Made by a program: the position numbers and the translations under genes. Shown piece after piece: positions 51,499 through 60,704 of a DNA stretch of 64,000 bases (position 1 is the stretch's first letter; every line of letters begins with the position of its first letter). The notes beneath the pieces are model-generated. The model saw only the letters and a program-made list of their open reading frames with translations. It searched no databases and was not told where the DNA came from. The stretch comes from Prevotella sp. (GTDB lineage: Bacteria > Bacteroidota > Bacteroidia > Bacteroidales > Bacteroidaceae). The stretch spans positions 1 through 64,000 of the forward strand of contig JAFZSL010000070.1 in assembly GCA_017619375.1 (NCBI GenBank), read 5' to 3'.

Positions 51499-52617
51499 CT
51501 ATTCGTCTTGATGATGGTCTCTCCAACTGAGTTTCAAGTCGCGCAAAGGACGCCAGATGATTTCGCTGGGATAGTGGCTGAGCACCCTGAGATTGTATTT
51601 CTCATAGATGAGGAACCTCTTGAAGTGCCCTTTGGTGGTCTCAAGTGCGGCCTTTCGTGTTTCAGCTCTTCCGAAATTGCCCATGAGCAACACTTCGTTG
51701 AAAAGGAACTCTCCTTCTTTCTTGTTGGGTTCAAACAGCAGGTATTCTTCTTCCAAACCCAAGACGTTATGGACGATGTACATGATGGCGCTGGTGAAAT
51801 TGACCATCCTGAATTTCTTGATTAGTGCAGAGAATTCCTTCTTCTCCTTTTCGCCCATACCATCGTTCTTGCATTTCTTCAGCAGGTAGTAATAGTCGAT
51901 GATCTGCCTCAAGCCGATACCGTCGTTTTGCACGTGGCGGTACATGTGCAGCAGTTGGTAGAAGGCGTTGAAGTCATTCGTTGGAACAAAGAACTTGTAT
52001 TTGCCATCAGGGGTTCTCGCTTCATTGCCGAATTGCGAATCCTTCACCTCGTCGAAATATTTTCTCAATTTCCTATCAATGAAGGGGTTGAGCATGTAAG
52101 ATGGCCGGAAATGCACCTCCACGGAGACTTCTCCGAACATGGGAAAGTCGACATGGAGGTTTGTTGGTTGCCTGTTATAATATTTGGTGGTGAAATCCAA
52201 TATCTTTTCCCTGCCGCCGTCAAGCCAGATGTCGATGTCTCCAGCCACCCTGAGGTACGGGTCGGGATACATCAGCGCATTGCCTTGCCCCTTGAGGATG
52301 CAGTTGGGGAAACCGTTCTCCAAGAACCATTCAGAAGCTTTGTCGGCACGTTTGTAAAGCGTTTCGTTGCGTTTTTTCAAGAGATGTGCCTCGAACACCC
52401 ATTCCATGACATCGTCGTCGGTGGGTTTGTTGCCAAGGAAGAGTTCCGGGTGAGACTTGCCGTCTTGTGCGAGCACAGTCCTCGCATACACGCCTTGTAT
52501 GGTTTGTGACCTGGCGAACGTGAGTAGTTCGCTCCAATTGATGTCTTTGACACATTCAGGCATCTCCTTTCCGCTCAAGCTGTACTTTAGGAACTCAATG
52601 TATTTCTTTTCTTTCAT
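51499..52617 (-). CDS. NTP_transf_5-like nucleotidyltransferase
   Basis: A 372-residue protein of the uncharacterised nucleotidyltransferase family often found in surface-glycan loci. The active-site-like region is NCILKGQGNALMYPDPYLRVAGDIDIW (core RVAGDIDIWLDGG, about 121-133), with a DxD metal pair, followed by VEVHFRPSYM. It may transfer a nucleotide or phospho-sugar group to the glycan or its carrier; the reaction is unknown. It sits between the GDP-fucose cassette (57 bp) and an acyltransferase gene (77 bp). Confidence 0.78.
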   Translation of the reverse strand: MKEKKYIEFLKYSLSGKEMPECVKDINWSELLTFARSQTIQGVYARTVLAQDGKSHPELFLGNKPTDDDVMEWVFEAHLLKKRNETLYKRADKASEWFLENGFPNCILKGQGNALMYPDPYLRVAGDIDIWLDGGREKILDFTTKYYNRQPTNLHVDFPMFGEVSVEVHFRPSYMLNPFIDRKLRKYFDEVKDSQFGNEARTPDGKYKFFVPTNDFNAFYQLLHMYRHVQNDGIGLRQIIDYYYLLKKCKNDGMGEKEKKEFSALIKKFRMVNFTSAIMYIVHNVLGLEEEYLLFEPNKKEGEFLFNEVLLMGNFGRAETRKAALETTKGHFKRFLIYEKYNLRVLSHYPSEIIWRPLRDLKLSWRDHHQDE

Positions 52618-52694
52618 TTACGAAATTGTTTATATATCATAAATATAGATATGTGCGTTAATAGCAGGGCATTGTCGTACACCGTTTGTCTGCA

Positions 52695-53669
52695 TCAAAG
52701 CCCGCAAAGCATCCTCAAATATTTACTCTGCTTCTCTACAACAAGCATGGCATAGGAAATGGCAATGGCACTTAAGAAGCATGACAACAGATGAATTATT
52801 GGTATTCGAATACCACCAAAAAGAGATATATAATATGTGACATAAAAAGCAACAAGCATTATTAGCAAATGATTGAGATAATACTGAAGCGAGTATTTTC
52901 CAAAATGAGACAAAATTGTCTTCAGCCTAGGAAGATAATGATTGATCTTCAATGAAATGCCCCAGACAAACAAGATGCTGATGACAGGGTAGACATAGTA
53001 TATGACCACAGGGCTATGTTTTCCAAAATAGTAGGAAATGATGGCAAGCATCAAGAATAGCACAGTCAGTGGTAAGAATGAAAGATAATTCTTGAGGTGA
53101 ACGTAATGGAGCCTCATCAAGTATCCCATATAAAAATATGGAAAAAAAATAATAATGTTACCCAAATGCAATATTTTGCATGAACGAATACTTGTTAATG
53201 ATAGTATAATCGTCAATAAGAGCAAAGGTATACCTAGCATTTGCTTACCATTCAACAATTTCATCAAAATGAGAATGAAAAACAGAGTATGCAGGAACCA
53301 ATATTGTTCGCCATTGAGAATGACAAAAAAGATGTTTTCCAACTTATGTGACTTGGTGAATGATGCGAAAAGATGTCTTGCTGTGACATCCAGACAACAA
53401 AAGAAGATGTAAGGAACAACTATTCTTTGGGCTTTCTTTTTAAGAAATACAAGCCACGAGTCTTTTAGGGAGAACAAGAATCCTGATGCGCAGAAGAACA
53501 ATCCCAAATCGAAGGAGGTAATACACCGCTGAATATCGTTAGAAAAACCTGCTTTGATATCAATAGGAAAAGTCGCAAAAGAATGTCCATAAATCACCAT
53601 CAGCATAGCAATTCCCTTGATGATGTCTATTTCATCAAAGTGTGGCCTGGTCTTTCCCTTTACTTCCAT
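52695..53669 (-). CDS. Acyltransferase family 3 membrane protein (AT-rich)
   Basis: A 324-residue Acyl_transf_3 protein with about ten transmembrane segments and the signature DIIKGIAMLMVIYGHSF, His included. It probably adds acetyl or another acyl group to the polymer. It is clearly more AT-rich than the neighbouring genes, with many Ile/Lys/Tyr/Phe codons, which suggests separate acquisition. It is related to the acyltransferase at 24438-25499 (shared GHSFxxxPIDI). Confidence 0.83.
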   Translation of the reverse strand: MEVKGKTRPHFDEIDIIKGIAMLMVIYGHSFATFPIDIKAGFSNDIQRCITSFDLGLFFCASGFLFSLKDSWLVFLKKKAQRIVVPYIFFCCLDVTARHLFASFTKSHKLENIFFVILNGEQYWFLHTLFFILILMKLLNGKQMLGIPLLLLTIILSLTSIRSCKILHLGNIIIFFPYFYMGYLMRLHYVHLKNYLSFLPLTVLFLMLAIISYYFGKHSPVVIYYVYPVISILFVWGISLKINHYLPRLKTILSHFGKYSLQYYLNHLLIMLVAFYVTYYISLFGGIRIPIIHLLSCFLSAIAISYAMLVVEKQSKYLRMLCGL

Positions 53670-53742
53670 ATGGAAAAATAGCTCGATAAATAATCAACAA
53701 ATAAGAAAATGGATTATAACAAACTGTTGATTGCAGATATTA

Positions 53743-54333
53743 TTAATGCTTTAGGATTTTTTGGAAAGTCAGCAATATGATTTTGAAGTACTCGGTGAGG
53801 GTAGGGTTGTTGATGTATTTGAGGTTGAATTCGATTTTCTTGGGCATGATTTCCTCAATATACATTCGCTCAGGGTCGTTTGAACGTCCAAGTATCTCGT
53901 TCTCGTCTGAGAATTCTATCGAGGCATAGTCGGTGATGCCCGGGCGAACGTTAAGCACCACCCTCTGTTCTGGCGTGTAAAGCCTCACATATTTCTCCAC
54001 TTCTGGACGAGGGCCGACCAAACTCATGTCGCCGATGATTACATTCCACAACTGAGGCAGTTCGTCAAGTTTGTATTTCCTCAGGTAATAACCTTCTTTT
54101 GTGATTCTTGTGTCGTGGCCGCCTACGGTGATGAGAGTGTCACGGTCGGAACCGGTCCGCATGGTTCGGAACTTGTAAAGGTTGAATGCTCTGCCATCCT
54201 TGCCTATGCGTTTCTGGGAATAGAATCCGGGTCCCTTGCTGCCGCATCTGATGAGGATGTAGATGAAAAGGAGCAGTGGGGAGAAGAGGAGCAGCCCCAG
54301 ACTGGAGAGCAGGATGTCGAAAAATCGCTTCAT
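53743..54333 (-). CDS. Initiating sugar-1-phosphate transferase
   Basis: A 196-residue bacterial sugar transferase (polyprenyl-phosphate phosphoglycosyltransferase). It has one N-terminal membrane helix (MKRFFDILLSSLGLLLFSPLL), the KFRTMRTGSD motif and the VGPRPE core with GRSNDPERMY downstream. It loads the first sugar onto undecaprenyl phosphate. The ATG complementary to 54331-54333 was chosen because it overlaps the stop of the aminotransferase gene in an ATGA junction; an ATG six codons earlier is less likely. Confidence 0.92.
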   Translation of the reverse strand: MKRFFDILLSSLGLLLFSPLLLFIYILIRCGSKGPGFYSQKRIGKDGRAFNLYKFRTMRTGSDRDTLITVGGHDTRITKEGYYLRKYKLDELPQLWNVIIGDMSLVGPRPEVEKYVRLYTPEQRVVLNVRPGITDYASIEFSDENEILGRSNDPERMYIEEIMPKKIEFNLKYINNPTLTEYFKIILLTFQKILKH

Positions 54334-55553
54334 CGGGTTGTGCGGGCACACGTTTTCTCATATGCTTTCTTCACCTCCCTGATGACGATGTCCACTTTAT
54401 CGTCGTCGAGTTGAGGGTATACGGGCAGTGAGATTTCGTGCTCGAAATGCTGATATGCTTTTGGGTAGTTGGAAATGTCGTAACCCAGTTCCTTGTAATA
54501 GGTGAGTAGTGGCAGCGGTACGAAATGCACGTTCACTGCCACTTCGTTGCGTGCCACCTCGCAGATGATGGCGTCACGTTGTGCTTCCGTGGCTCCCTTC
54601 ACACGTAATGGGTAAATATGGTATGAACTCTCGCAAGTGCTGTTTTTCGAAGGAGGGAGTATGGCCCAATCGCAAGAGGCGAAGGCTTCATTATAGCGCT
54701 TGAAGATGCGTTTGCGCTCGGCAAGGAGTTTGTCATATTGCCTTATTTGGGCCAGGCCTATGGCGGCATTGATGTCGGCCATGTTGGCTTTCATTCCCTT
54801 TCCCACGATGTCGTAGCGCCAACTTCCGGCTTGGCTCTTGGTGAATGCGTCCTTGGTCTGGCAGTTGAGAGACATGAGTCTCATTTGCTTGTAAAGCTGC
54901 TCGTTGTCGAAAGGCTCGGGCAGGTTGAAGCAAATCATGCCCCCCTCGGCTGTGGTGATGTTCTTCACCGCATGAAGTGAGAATATGTTGATGTCGCTCT
55001 CGCTTCCTGTGTGGCGCCCGTTGATCCATGCTCCTAATGAATGGGCGGAGTCGCTGAGCACCAAGATGCGTCCCAGGCGTTCTTGCACATCGTTTTCAGG
55101 TGTGTACATCTGGCTTATGGCAGGCTCTTTCACCAGCGCCATGATGGCAGGGTAGTCGCATGGAAAACCTCCGATGTCAACGGGGATGATGGCTTTTGTC
55201 CTTGGCGTGATGGCTTTGCGAATGGCCTCAATGGAGATGTTGAAGTCTTCACCGGAATCCACCATCACCACTTTTCCGCCAGCCCACATCACGGCCATGG
55301 CCGTAGCGCAGTAGGTGTAGGCGGGTATGATGACTTCGTCGTCGGCTTTCAGTCCAAGCCATCTCAGCATCATGATGGCTCCTGACGTCCATGAGTTTAC
55401 CCCAAGTGCAGCCTGGGTGCCAGTCAGTTTCATGACCTCGGCTTCGAGCGCTTTTACCTTGGGCCCGGTGGTGATCCATCCTGACCGCAGCGAGTCAACC
55501 ACTTCGTTGATAACACTGTCGTCGACGTATGGGGGAGAGAAGGGTATCTTCAT
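54330..55553 (-). CDS. DegT/DnrJ/EryC1 sugar aminotransferase
   Basis: A 407-residue PLP-dependent nucleotide-sugar aminotransferase. The PLP lysine lies in SLHAVKNITTAEGGM (about 190), and GAWINGRHTGSESD and the C-terminal substrate segments fit the DegT family. It transfers an amino group onto a keto-sugar, giving an amino sugar precursor. The matching 4,6-dehydratase for an aminated sugar is not in the window, apart from gmd, whose product could also be its substrate. It overlaps the sugar transferase gene, which suggests the amino sugar is the first residue. Confidence 0.9.
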   Translation of the reverse strand: MKIPFSPPYVDDSVINEVVDSLRSGWITTGPKVKALEAEVMKLTGTQAALGVNSWTSGAIMMLRWLGLKADDEVIIPAYTYCATAMAVMWAGGKVVMVDSGEDFNISIEAIRKAITPRTKAIIPVDIGGFPCDYPAIMALVKEPAISQMYTPENDVQERLGRILVLSDSAHSLGAWINGRHTGSESDINIFSLHAVKNITTAEGGMICFNLPEPFDNEQLYKQMRLMSLNCQTKDAFTKSQAGSWRYDIVGKGMKANMADINAAIGLAQIRQYDKLLAERKRIFKRYNEAFASCDWAILPPSKNSTCESSYHIYPLRVKGATEAQRDAIICEVARNEVAVNVHFVPLPLLTYYKELGYDISNYPKAYQHFEHEISLPVYPQLDDDKVDIVIREVKKAYEKTCARTTR

Positions 55554-55599
55554 TCTATTATGGTTGTTAATGTTGTTTTCTTATATGATGTTTTTCCTT

Positions 55600-55629
55600 T
55601 ATTCAAGGAACTTCTATTCAAGGAACTTC
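55600..55629. repeat. 15-bp tandem duplication in spacer
   Basis: TATTCAAGGAACTTC occurs twice in a row (55600-55614 and 55615-55629), followed by a truncated AAGG. It lies in the 101-bp spacer between the fucosyltransferase and aminotransferase genes. Confidence 0.75.
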
Positions 55630-55654
55630 AAGGTTCTCACACTAATGCCACATG

Positions 55655-56566
55655 TCATTCCACTCTTTCCCATTCCGGAGCAAGGATGTCGATGTCGCAT
55701 TTTCGCCATAGCCATGTGGCAGGTGCGTAGATGTGTTCGGCTCGCCGGTTGAGGAATGCCCCCCACCAACTGAAAGTGCTGTTGGCTATCACCAATTGCC
55801 GGCAATGTGTCATGAGAAACATGTCCCAGCAGCTGTCCGCCCCTTTGTTGCCATCCACGAAGATGATATCTTGCCCTTTGGCCATCCCAGGGATGTTCTC
55901 CCGACACCAAGCGATGTCGTTGGAGAAAACGAACAAGGTGTGTGGGCGTCCGTCCTTCGTCGCCTTGTCAATAGCATTCTTATAGTATGCGGGTGTGCAT
56001 ATGCCGTTGAATTCAGGAGCACTTTTGTAGTCTCCACGTCTCACATGCAGTCCGATGCTGTCGCTTTGCTCGATGCGGGCCGTCATCTCGGAGTTGTATG
56101 CGTTGGGACGCGGCGGGGTGAATATTTGGTGCAACAGCGGCTTCATTCCGGTGTAGTAGGAATGGCTTTGCCAATACCCCTCATAATAGCAGTCGCCCGT
56201 TCGCAGCACATTGTCGTTTCGGGTGAAGTTCTCGCTCAGAGGCTCCACGTATTCCGTGGAGAGGCGTGGGAGGAAGTGGCGTGCCACTCTTGCAAGCACG
56301 TAATTGGGGATGTATCTCGTCACTTTGCGAAGGTCGGCCTTGCCGGCAACGGGGAGGGTCGCGTTGGAAAAGACATGGTCGATTTCATACCCGTTGTGGA
56401 GGTTGACCGAACCGAATTCCTTAAAGAACAAGGTGTGATAGTGTTGTGTGTCGACCATCACCTTGTCATCGGGGAAATGTTGCTGAAGCATCATGGCAAA
56501 TGCATACTGGAACATCTGGTTGCCCAGCCCTCCTGCCATGTTCACTATCTTCAAGTTTTGGGCCAT
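55655..56566 (-). CDS. Alpha-1,2-fucosyltransferase (GT11)
   Basis: A 303-residue GT11 enzyme. The N-terminal signature is MAGGLGNQMFQYAFAMML, the GDP-fucose-binding motif is GLHVRRGDY (about 172-180), and IANSTFSWWGAFLN closes the family pattern. It adds fucose in alpha-1,2 linkage, using the GDP-fucose made by manC-gmd-fcl in the same operon. Genes of this type can yield host-like fucosylated antigens. The next gene upstream (GT4) is 11 bases away. Confidence 0.93.
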   Translation of the reverse strand: MAQNLKIVNMAGGLGNQMFQYAFAMMLQQHFPDDKVMVDTQHYHTLFFKEFGSVNLHNGYEIDHVFSNATLPVAGKADLRKVTRYIPNYVLARVARHFLPRLSTEYVEPLSENFTRNDNVLRTGDCYYEGYWQSHSYYTGMKPLLHQIFTPPRPNAYNSEMTARIEQSDSIGLHVRRGDYKSAPEFNGICTPAYYKNAIDKATKDGRPHTLFVFSNDIAWCRENIPGMAKGQDIIFVDGNKGADSCWDMFLMTHCRQLVIANSTFSWWGAFLNRRAEHIYAPATWLWRKCDIDILAPEWERVE

Positions 56567-56577
56567 CTCCTTCAGGT

Positions 56578-57633
56578 TTATTTGAATAGTTTGGTGAAGC
56601 TGTTCTTGTCGAAGAGGTCGTAATTGTTGTGGATGTCGGTAAGGCGTGCCGCATCCAGCATGCTTTGTGCCAGTTTGTCAGGTGACTCTGTGGGGCAATA
56701 AAAACCATTGACACCAGGTTGCACCAATTTCTTGATGATAGGGACGCACGTGGTGCAGGCGATGGGTTTGTTGAAACACATTGCTTCAAGCAGCACGTTG
56801 GGGAATCCCTCCATGCGGGAAGACAGGACGAATACGTCGCAGTATTTCATATAGGGGTAGGGGTTTTCCTTGAAGCCTACAATGTTGATGCTCTCGTCAA
56901 TGTCCAAATGTGAGAGCAAGTTGCGTGCGTAGTCGCTGTCGCTGCGTCCCACGATGGTGAGTCGTGCGGAAGGTGTTTGCGCCTTGACCTTCTTGAATGC
57001 CTCCACCAAGGTCTCGATGCTTTTTGCGTAGGAGATATTGCCTACGGTGAGGTAGTGGGGGCCGTCGCCTTCAAAAGGATTGGGGTGCCCTTCAGCCGAC
57101 GAGAGGATGTACTCCTTGTCTATGGGGTTGTTGATGGTCAGCACCTTCTCTTCAGGCAAATGGTAATATTGAAGGATCTGGCTGCGCATCGTGTCCGTTT
57201 GGGCTATCACCTTCTTGGCGTATGGTAGGAGCCATCGGCTGACGACATGTATGACCCTCCATTTCTGCCAAATGAATCCGCTGTACAGCTTGTTCTTTGG
57301 CATGGTGGGCATCCTGACGATGACGGGAAGATTCAGATGCTTGCCTGTCAGTAGCGTTGCAATGGATGTATGTTCCGTACTGGAGAAGAGTATGGCGTCA
57401 GGCCTGTTGGAAAACAGGCGCTTCAGTTTGGGTATGGCGAAAAGGACACGACGGCAATGCAGGAATTCCACCTCGAATTCAGGTATCAGCCATGTGCGCA
57501 TCTCCCCTTGCTCTCCACCAAGGCATATGAATTTGACATCATACCCCTCCTCCTTGAGAATGCGTGCCAGAGTGATGGCGACACGTTCGGCACCACCAGC
57601 GCAAAGGTCAGGAAGAATGAAATAGCATGTCAT
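56578..57633 (-). CDS. Glycosyltransferase family 4
   Basis: A 351-residue GT-B fold transferase. The donor-binding half has SSRMEGFPNVLLEAMCFNKP, the E-x7-E motif of GT4, and a GGAERV acceptor-domain motif near the N-terminus (DLCAGGAERVAITLARIL). It adds one sugar to the lipid-linked repeat unit in the cytoplasm; donor unknown. Its start overlaps the stop of the polymerase gene by 4 bases (ATGA). Confidence 0.9.
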   Translation of the reverse strand: MTCYFILPDLCAGGAERVAITLARILKEEGYDVKFICLGGEQGEMRTWLIPEFEVEFLHCRRVLFAIPKLKRLFSNRPDAILFSSTEHTSIATLLTGKHLNLPVIVRMPTMPKNKLYSGFIWQKWRVIHVVSRWLLPYAKKVIAQTDTMRSQILQYYHLPEEKVLTINNPIDKEYILSSAEGHPNPFEGDGPHYLTVGNISYAKSIETLVEAFKKVKAQTPSARLTIVGRSDSDYARNLLSHLDIDESINIVGFKENPYPYMKYCDVFVLSSRMEGFPNVLLEAMCFNKPIACTTCVPIIKKLVQPGVNGFYCPTESPDKLAQSMLDAARLTDIHNNYDLFDKNSFTKLFK

Positions 57634-58889
57634 TTTATTTCAGGATGTCGCTGTTTCATTTGTTGTATATGGAGGAAAAACACGATGAAATTGAAAAAGG
57701 TGCGCTTGGTGTAATAGGAGACAGAACCCCAATCTGTGGCCAAAATGAGAATCATCCATACGAGAAAAAGCACGGCAGAGGGATCTTTCTTCACATATTT
57801 GAGTTCCTTGGTCAAAACGTAGGTGTGTATGCTATAGTAGGAGAGGAGTCCCATAATGCCTCCGCATGCAGCCAACTCGGCATAGTTGCAGTGTAGGTAG
57901 GTCCTGTGTGCACTACCTACTCTTGAAAGAATGAGTGGACTATTGTTGATGCCTACACCCAAAAGAGGTGTTTGCATGAATTGGTCCCATCCTACTTGCC
58001 TGTAATAGGCGCGTAGGGATGTGGAACTGTCCACCTCGCCTTCGCCCGTCAACGAATTCACAAAGCCCATGAATCGTTCGTATGCTCCGTGGAACATGCC
58101 TGTATTGGAAAGTAAATCCAACAAGACCAATATGAAGAAGGCAATGATGATGAAGCGCACTATAGGCAGTAAGTTATGGCGTGGGCCAGTGCGGGATTTG
58201 AACCAGAAGAGCAACAATGGTCCCATGATAGCCATGAAGATGGCCTTTCGGCTCTGGGTCGCGCCAATGATGATTATAGCGAAGATAATCATAAAAATGT
58301 CCTTCCGGTGTTTCTCAAAGAGATGCAGATAAATATGGAACAACATTATCAGAGCGGACATCATTCCCAAAACGTTCACATTGATGAAAGAGTTGTTTAT
58401 GCGCATCGAGTCTTCCGACATGGAGAGGATGCGATCGAAACCATAAAAGAAATAGCTATAGAAAATGACCACATACCCTGCAGCTAAGATGGTCTTTATC
58501 AATGTGTTCACGTTGTTTTCCATCGGGGAGAATGCCGCATAGAACACGCTCATTACCATGAGGCTTTGAGCAAGACCATTAGCTATGGTAAGCGTGTAAT
58601 AACCATTGAGAGCCCAGAAGGTGGTGGCGTAGCAGTATAGTGTGAATATGAGAAAGAACAGGTGATAAGGGGCAAAGTTGAATTTCAGGTTGTTGATACC
58701 AATGACGAAAAGAGCCAAACCTAATGCGATGGGAGCTCCGGCTTGTGTGTTATCAAGCACGAAGAAATTCACATACAAGCAAAAGGTGGCTATGATGGTC
58801 GCCCTTTCTCTAAAACTATATTGGTTGAGCATAAAATGGTTGGTTGATGCTTGGGATCGATTTGACATTGTGGCTTTGGTTGATTGCAT
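57630..58889 (-). CDS. Wzy/O-antigen-ligase-like polymerase
   Basis: A 419-residue protein with about ten transmembrane segments and one large periplasmic loop. The loop carries SLRAYYRQVGWDQFMQTPLLGVGINNS, the Wzy_C/O-antigen ligase pattern (core PLLGVGINN), followed by HCNYAELAACGGIMG. It links repeat units in the periplasm or joins them to a carrier. It is the first gene of the long minus-strand operon, with a -7 element about 200 bases upstream. Confidence 0.85.
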   Translation of the reverse strand: MQSTKATMSNRSQASTNHFMLNQYSFRERATIIATFCLYVNFFVLDNTQAGAPIALGLALFVIGINNLKFNFAPYHLFFLIFTLYCYATTFWALNGYYTLTIANGLAQSLMVMSVFYAAFSPMENNVNTLIKTILAAGYVVIFYSYFFYGFDRILSMSEDSMRINNSFINVNVLGMMSALIMLFHIYLHLFEKHRKDIFMIIFAIIIIGATQSRKAIFMAIMGPLLLFWFKSRTGPRHNLLPIVRFIIIAFFILVLLDLLSNTGMFHGAYERFMGFVNSLTGEGEVDSSTSLRAYYRQVGWDQFMQTPLLGVGINNSPLILSRVGSAHRTYLHCNYAELAACGGIMGLLSYYSIHTYVLTKELKYVKKDPSAVLFLVWMILILATDWGSVSYYTKRTFFNFIVFFLHIQQMKQRHPEIK

Positions 58890-59095
58890 AATTTACCCAC
58901 CTCGCCCATATTCATAGGCGAAGAACATTCCTGTAAATCATGTCTATTGCCAAAACCGCCTCGGAGAGAGGTGCCCTATATCATGCCAATCGCTTGGCTA
59001 TCATAAAGAACAAGGTCATCCAACAAGGTATCTTGGTTTACTCATTTCCAACTCTCGCAGTATCTGCAATCGACTCCTATTTTGCAATATTGGTG

Positions 59096-59103
59096 CAAAG
59101 GTA
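59096..59103 (-). promoter_or_regulatory. -7 element of the polysaccharide operon
   Basis: TACCTTTG on the minus strand, 207 bases before the polymerase ATG. A -33 match at the proper distance is poor. If used, it gives a long untranslated leader for the whole polysaccharide operon. Confidence 0.5.
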
Positions 59104-59448
59104 TAGAAAAAACATGAAATGTCGAAGAATTTTGTGTTTTTTGTTCTATAACAGAGTTGTTTTTGCTCTATTCTTCCATTTTGACTTCCTATTTCTTCTT
59201 TATTCAACTTTCTCAAGTAAGGAAAAATGAGGAATGAAGAAGGTTTTGAGAAATATGGATGGCATCATTTCCATCCAAAAGGAGCTAAAAATGAGCATAT
59301 GTTTCTTTAACTTCCCTTTAATTCCTGAAAGTTAGGCGAATGAAATTTGAGTTCTTTATGTCTGTTGTCGTCACTTGTGAGCATCAACATCCAAAACATA
59401 TAACGCTGCCTAAAGACGGGGATAGGTAGAAAGTTTTTCATGCTTTTC

Positions 59449-59479
59449 ATTGTTGAAAGCAGAATAATGGGTAACTTTG
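59449..59479 (+). promoter_or_regulatory. Promoter of the capA-like gene
   Basis: ATTG at 59449-59452, a 19-base spacer and TAACTTTG at 59472-59479, 85 bases before the chosen ATG. Confidence 0.6.
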
Positions 59480-59564
59480 CACCCGCTATCGACACCATGC
59501 ATCCTGGAAAGGAAACGGTTTGGATGGAAAATGGCGTTCCAAGTCATCAATTAACAGAAGATCA

Positions 59565-60704
59565 ATGATAAAGATTCTTGTGGCAGGCGACTATGTGCCT
59601 ACGGGAAGAGTGGGGAAACTGGTCGAAGAGAGGCAATATGAACAGGTATTTGGAGAGGTGCGGAATTTGTGTGAAAGGTATGATTACAACCTTGTCAATT
59701 TCGAATGCACCGTTTGGCCTGAAAAACCATGTCCCATTGTCAAGAACGGGCCACACTTGGCTTGTCATGCCAATGCGGTGGAGATGCTAGCTTTCGCAGG
59801 GTTCCATTGTGCGTGTCTGGCCAACAACCATTTCTACGATTATGGCGATGATGGAGTGAGGGTCACCTTGGGTACGTTAGACCAATTTCATATCGACCAC
59901 GTTGGTGGTGGTGCCAACTTGAAGGAGGCTTCTGCAATCTTATACAAGAAGGTGAAAGGAGAGACATTGGCTGTCATCAATTGCGCGGAACATGAGTTTA
60001 GCATAGCCACCGGCAAGTCGGGAGGAGCCAATCCTCTCAACGTCATTGCACAGTACCATGCCATCAAGGAGGCAAGAGAGAAAGCCGACCATGTCTTGGT
60101 GATCGTACATGGAGGAATCGAGGGGTATGCCTTGCCAACTCCGAGGATGGTAGAGACTTATCGCTTCTTTGTCGACGTGGGGGCCGATGCAGTGGTCAAC
60201 CATCATCAGCATTGCTACAGCGGATATGAAACCTACAAGGGGAAACCCATCTTTTATGGCTTGGGCAATTTTTGCTTTGATTCCATCAATCGAACAATGA
60301 AGAAATGGGAGCAAGGGTTTGTCGTGGGGCTTACTTTTGATGACGGGAAGGTCGGTTTCGTAACTTATCCATATGTGCAATGCAAGGAAACCACAGACGT
60401 GCGTTTTATGGAGGGGGAGAGGAAACGTCTCTTTGAAGAGGACATTCATAGTTTATGTCAGGTGATTGCTTCGCCTGAAGCGTTGGAGAATGCCTATTTG
60501 AAACACTTGGAGAATGTGGATGATCTTTACCATGCTCTCTTCACACCCTATGCTGGAAGATGGACGGAGGCTTTATGTGAGAAAAGGCTGCTCCCCATGC
60601 TCTTCCCAAAGGCGAAATGGCCGAAAATGCTCAATATGATAGAATGTGAGTCGCATAGGGAAAAACTGACACATTTCATCAGGAATAGACTGAAAGAGCA
60701 ATAA
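59565..60704 (+). CDS. CapA-family (metallophosphatase-fold) protein
   Basis: A 379-residue protein started at the ATG at 59565, where the family begins (MIKILVAGDYVPTGR); an upstream in-frame ATG gives a 15-residue extension without similarity. It has the calcineurin-like CapA features AGDYVP, NFECTVW, CLANNHFYDYGDDGV, VHGGIEGYALP and VNHHQHCYSGYE. CapA is needed for polyglutamate capsule assembly in some bacteria, though here no CapB/CapC appear. No signal peptide is seen. It is the only plus-strand gene in the locus and has its own promoter, so it may be regulated separately. Confidence 0.85.
   Translation: MIKILVAGDYVPTGRVGKLVEERQYEQVFGEVRNLCERYDYNLVNFECTVWPEKPCPIVKNGPHLACHANAVEMLAFAGFHCACLANNHFYDYGDDGVRVTLGTLDQFHIDHVGGGANLKEASAILYKKVKGETLAVINCAEHEFSIATGKSGGANPLNVIAQYHAIKEAREKADHVLVIVHGGIEGYALPTPRMVETYRFFVDVGADAVVNHHQHCYSGYETYKGKPIFYGLGNFCFDSINRTMKKWEQGFVVGLTFDDGKVGFVTYPYVQCKETTDVRFMEGERKRLFEEDIHSLCQVIASPEALENAYLKHLENVDDLYHALFTPYAGRWTEALCEKRLLPMLFPKAKWPKMLNMIECESHREKLTHFIRNRLKEQ

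Larger units (their letters stand above)
58890..59564. other. Divergent 675-bp spacer at the operon head
   Basis: This divergent region between the polymerase and capA-like genes holds a -7 element on each strand but no convincing gene. The minus-strand leader is about 200 bases; short frames such as ATG at 58996-58998 (MIAKRLA) and a longer decayed-looking frame (APLSEAVLAIDMIYRNVLRL) lie in it, so remnants of a lost gene are possible. Nothing else recognisable was seen between 59231 and 59448. Confidence 0.5.

Noticed and set aside
58940-59230. 96-codon plus-strand frame in the spacer at the operon head
   Set aside because: Lys/Phe-rich without motif; overlaps the predicted promoter on the other strand; no promoter of its own.
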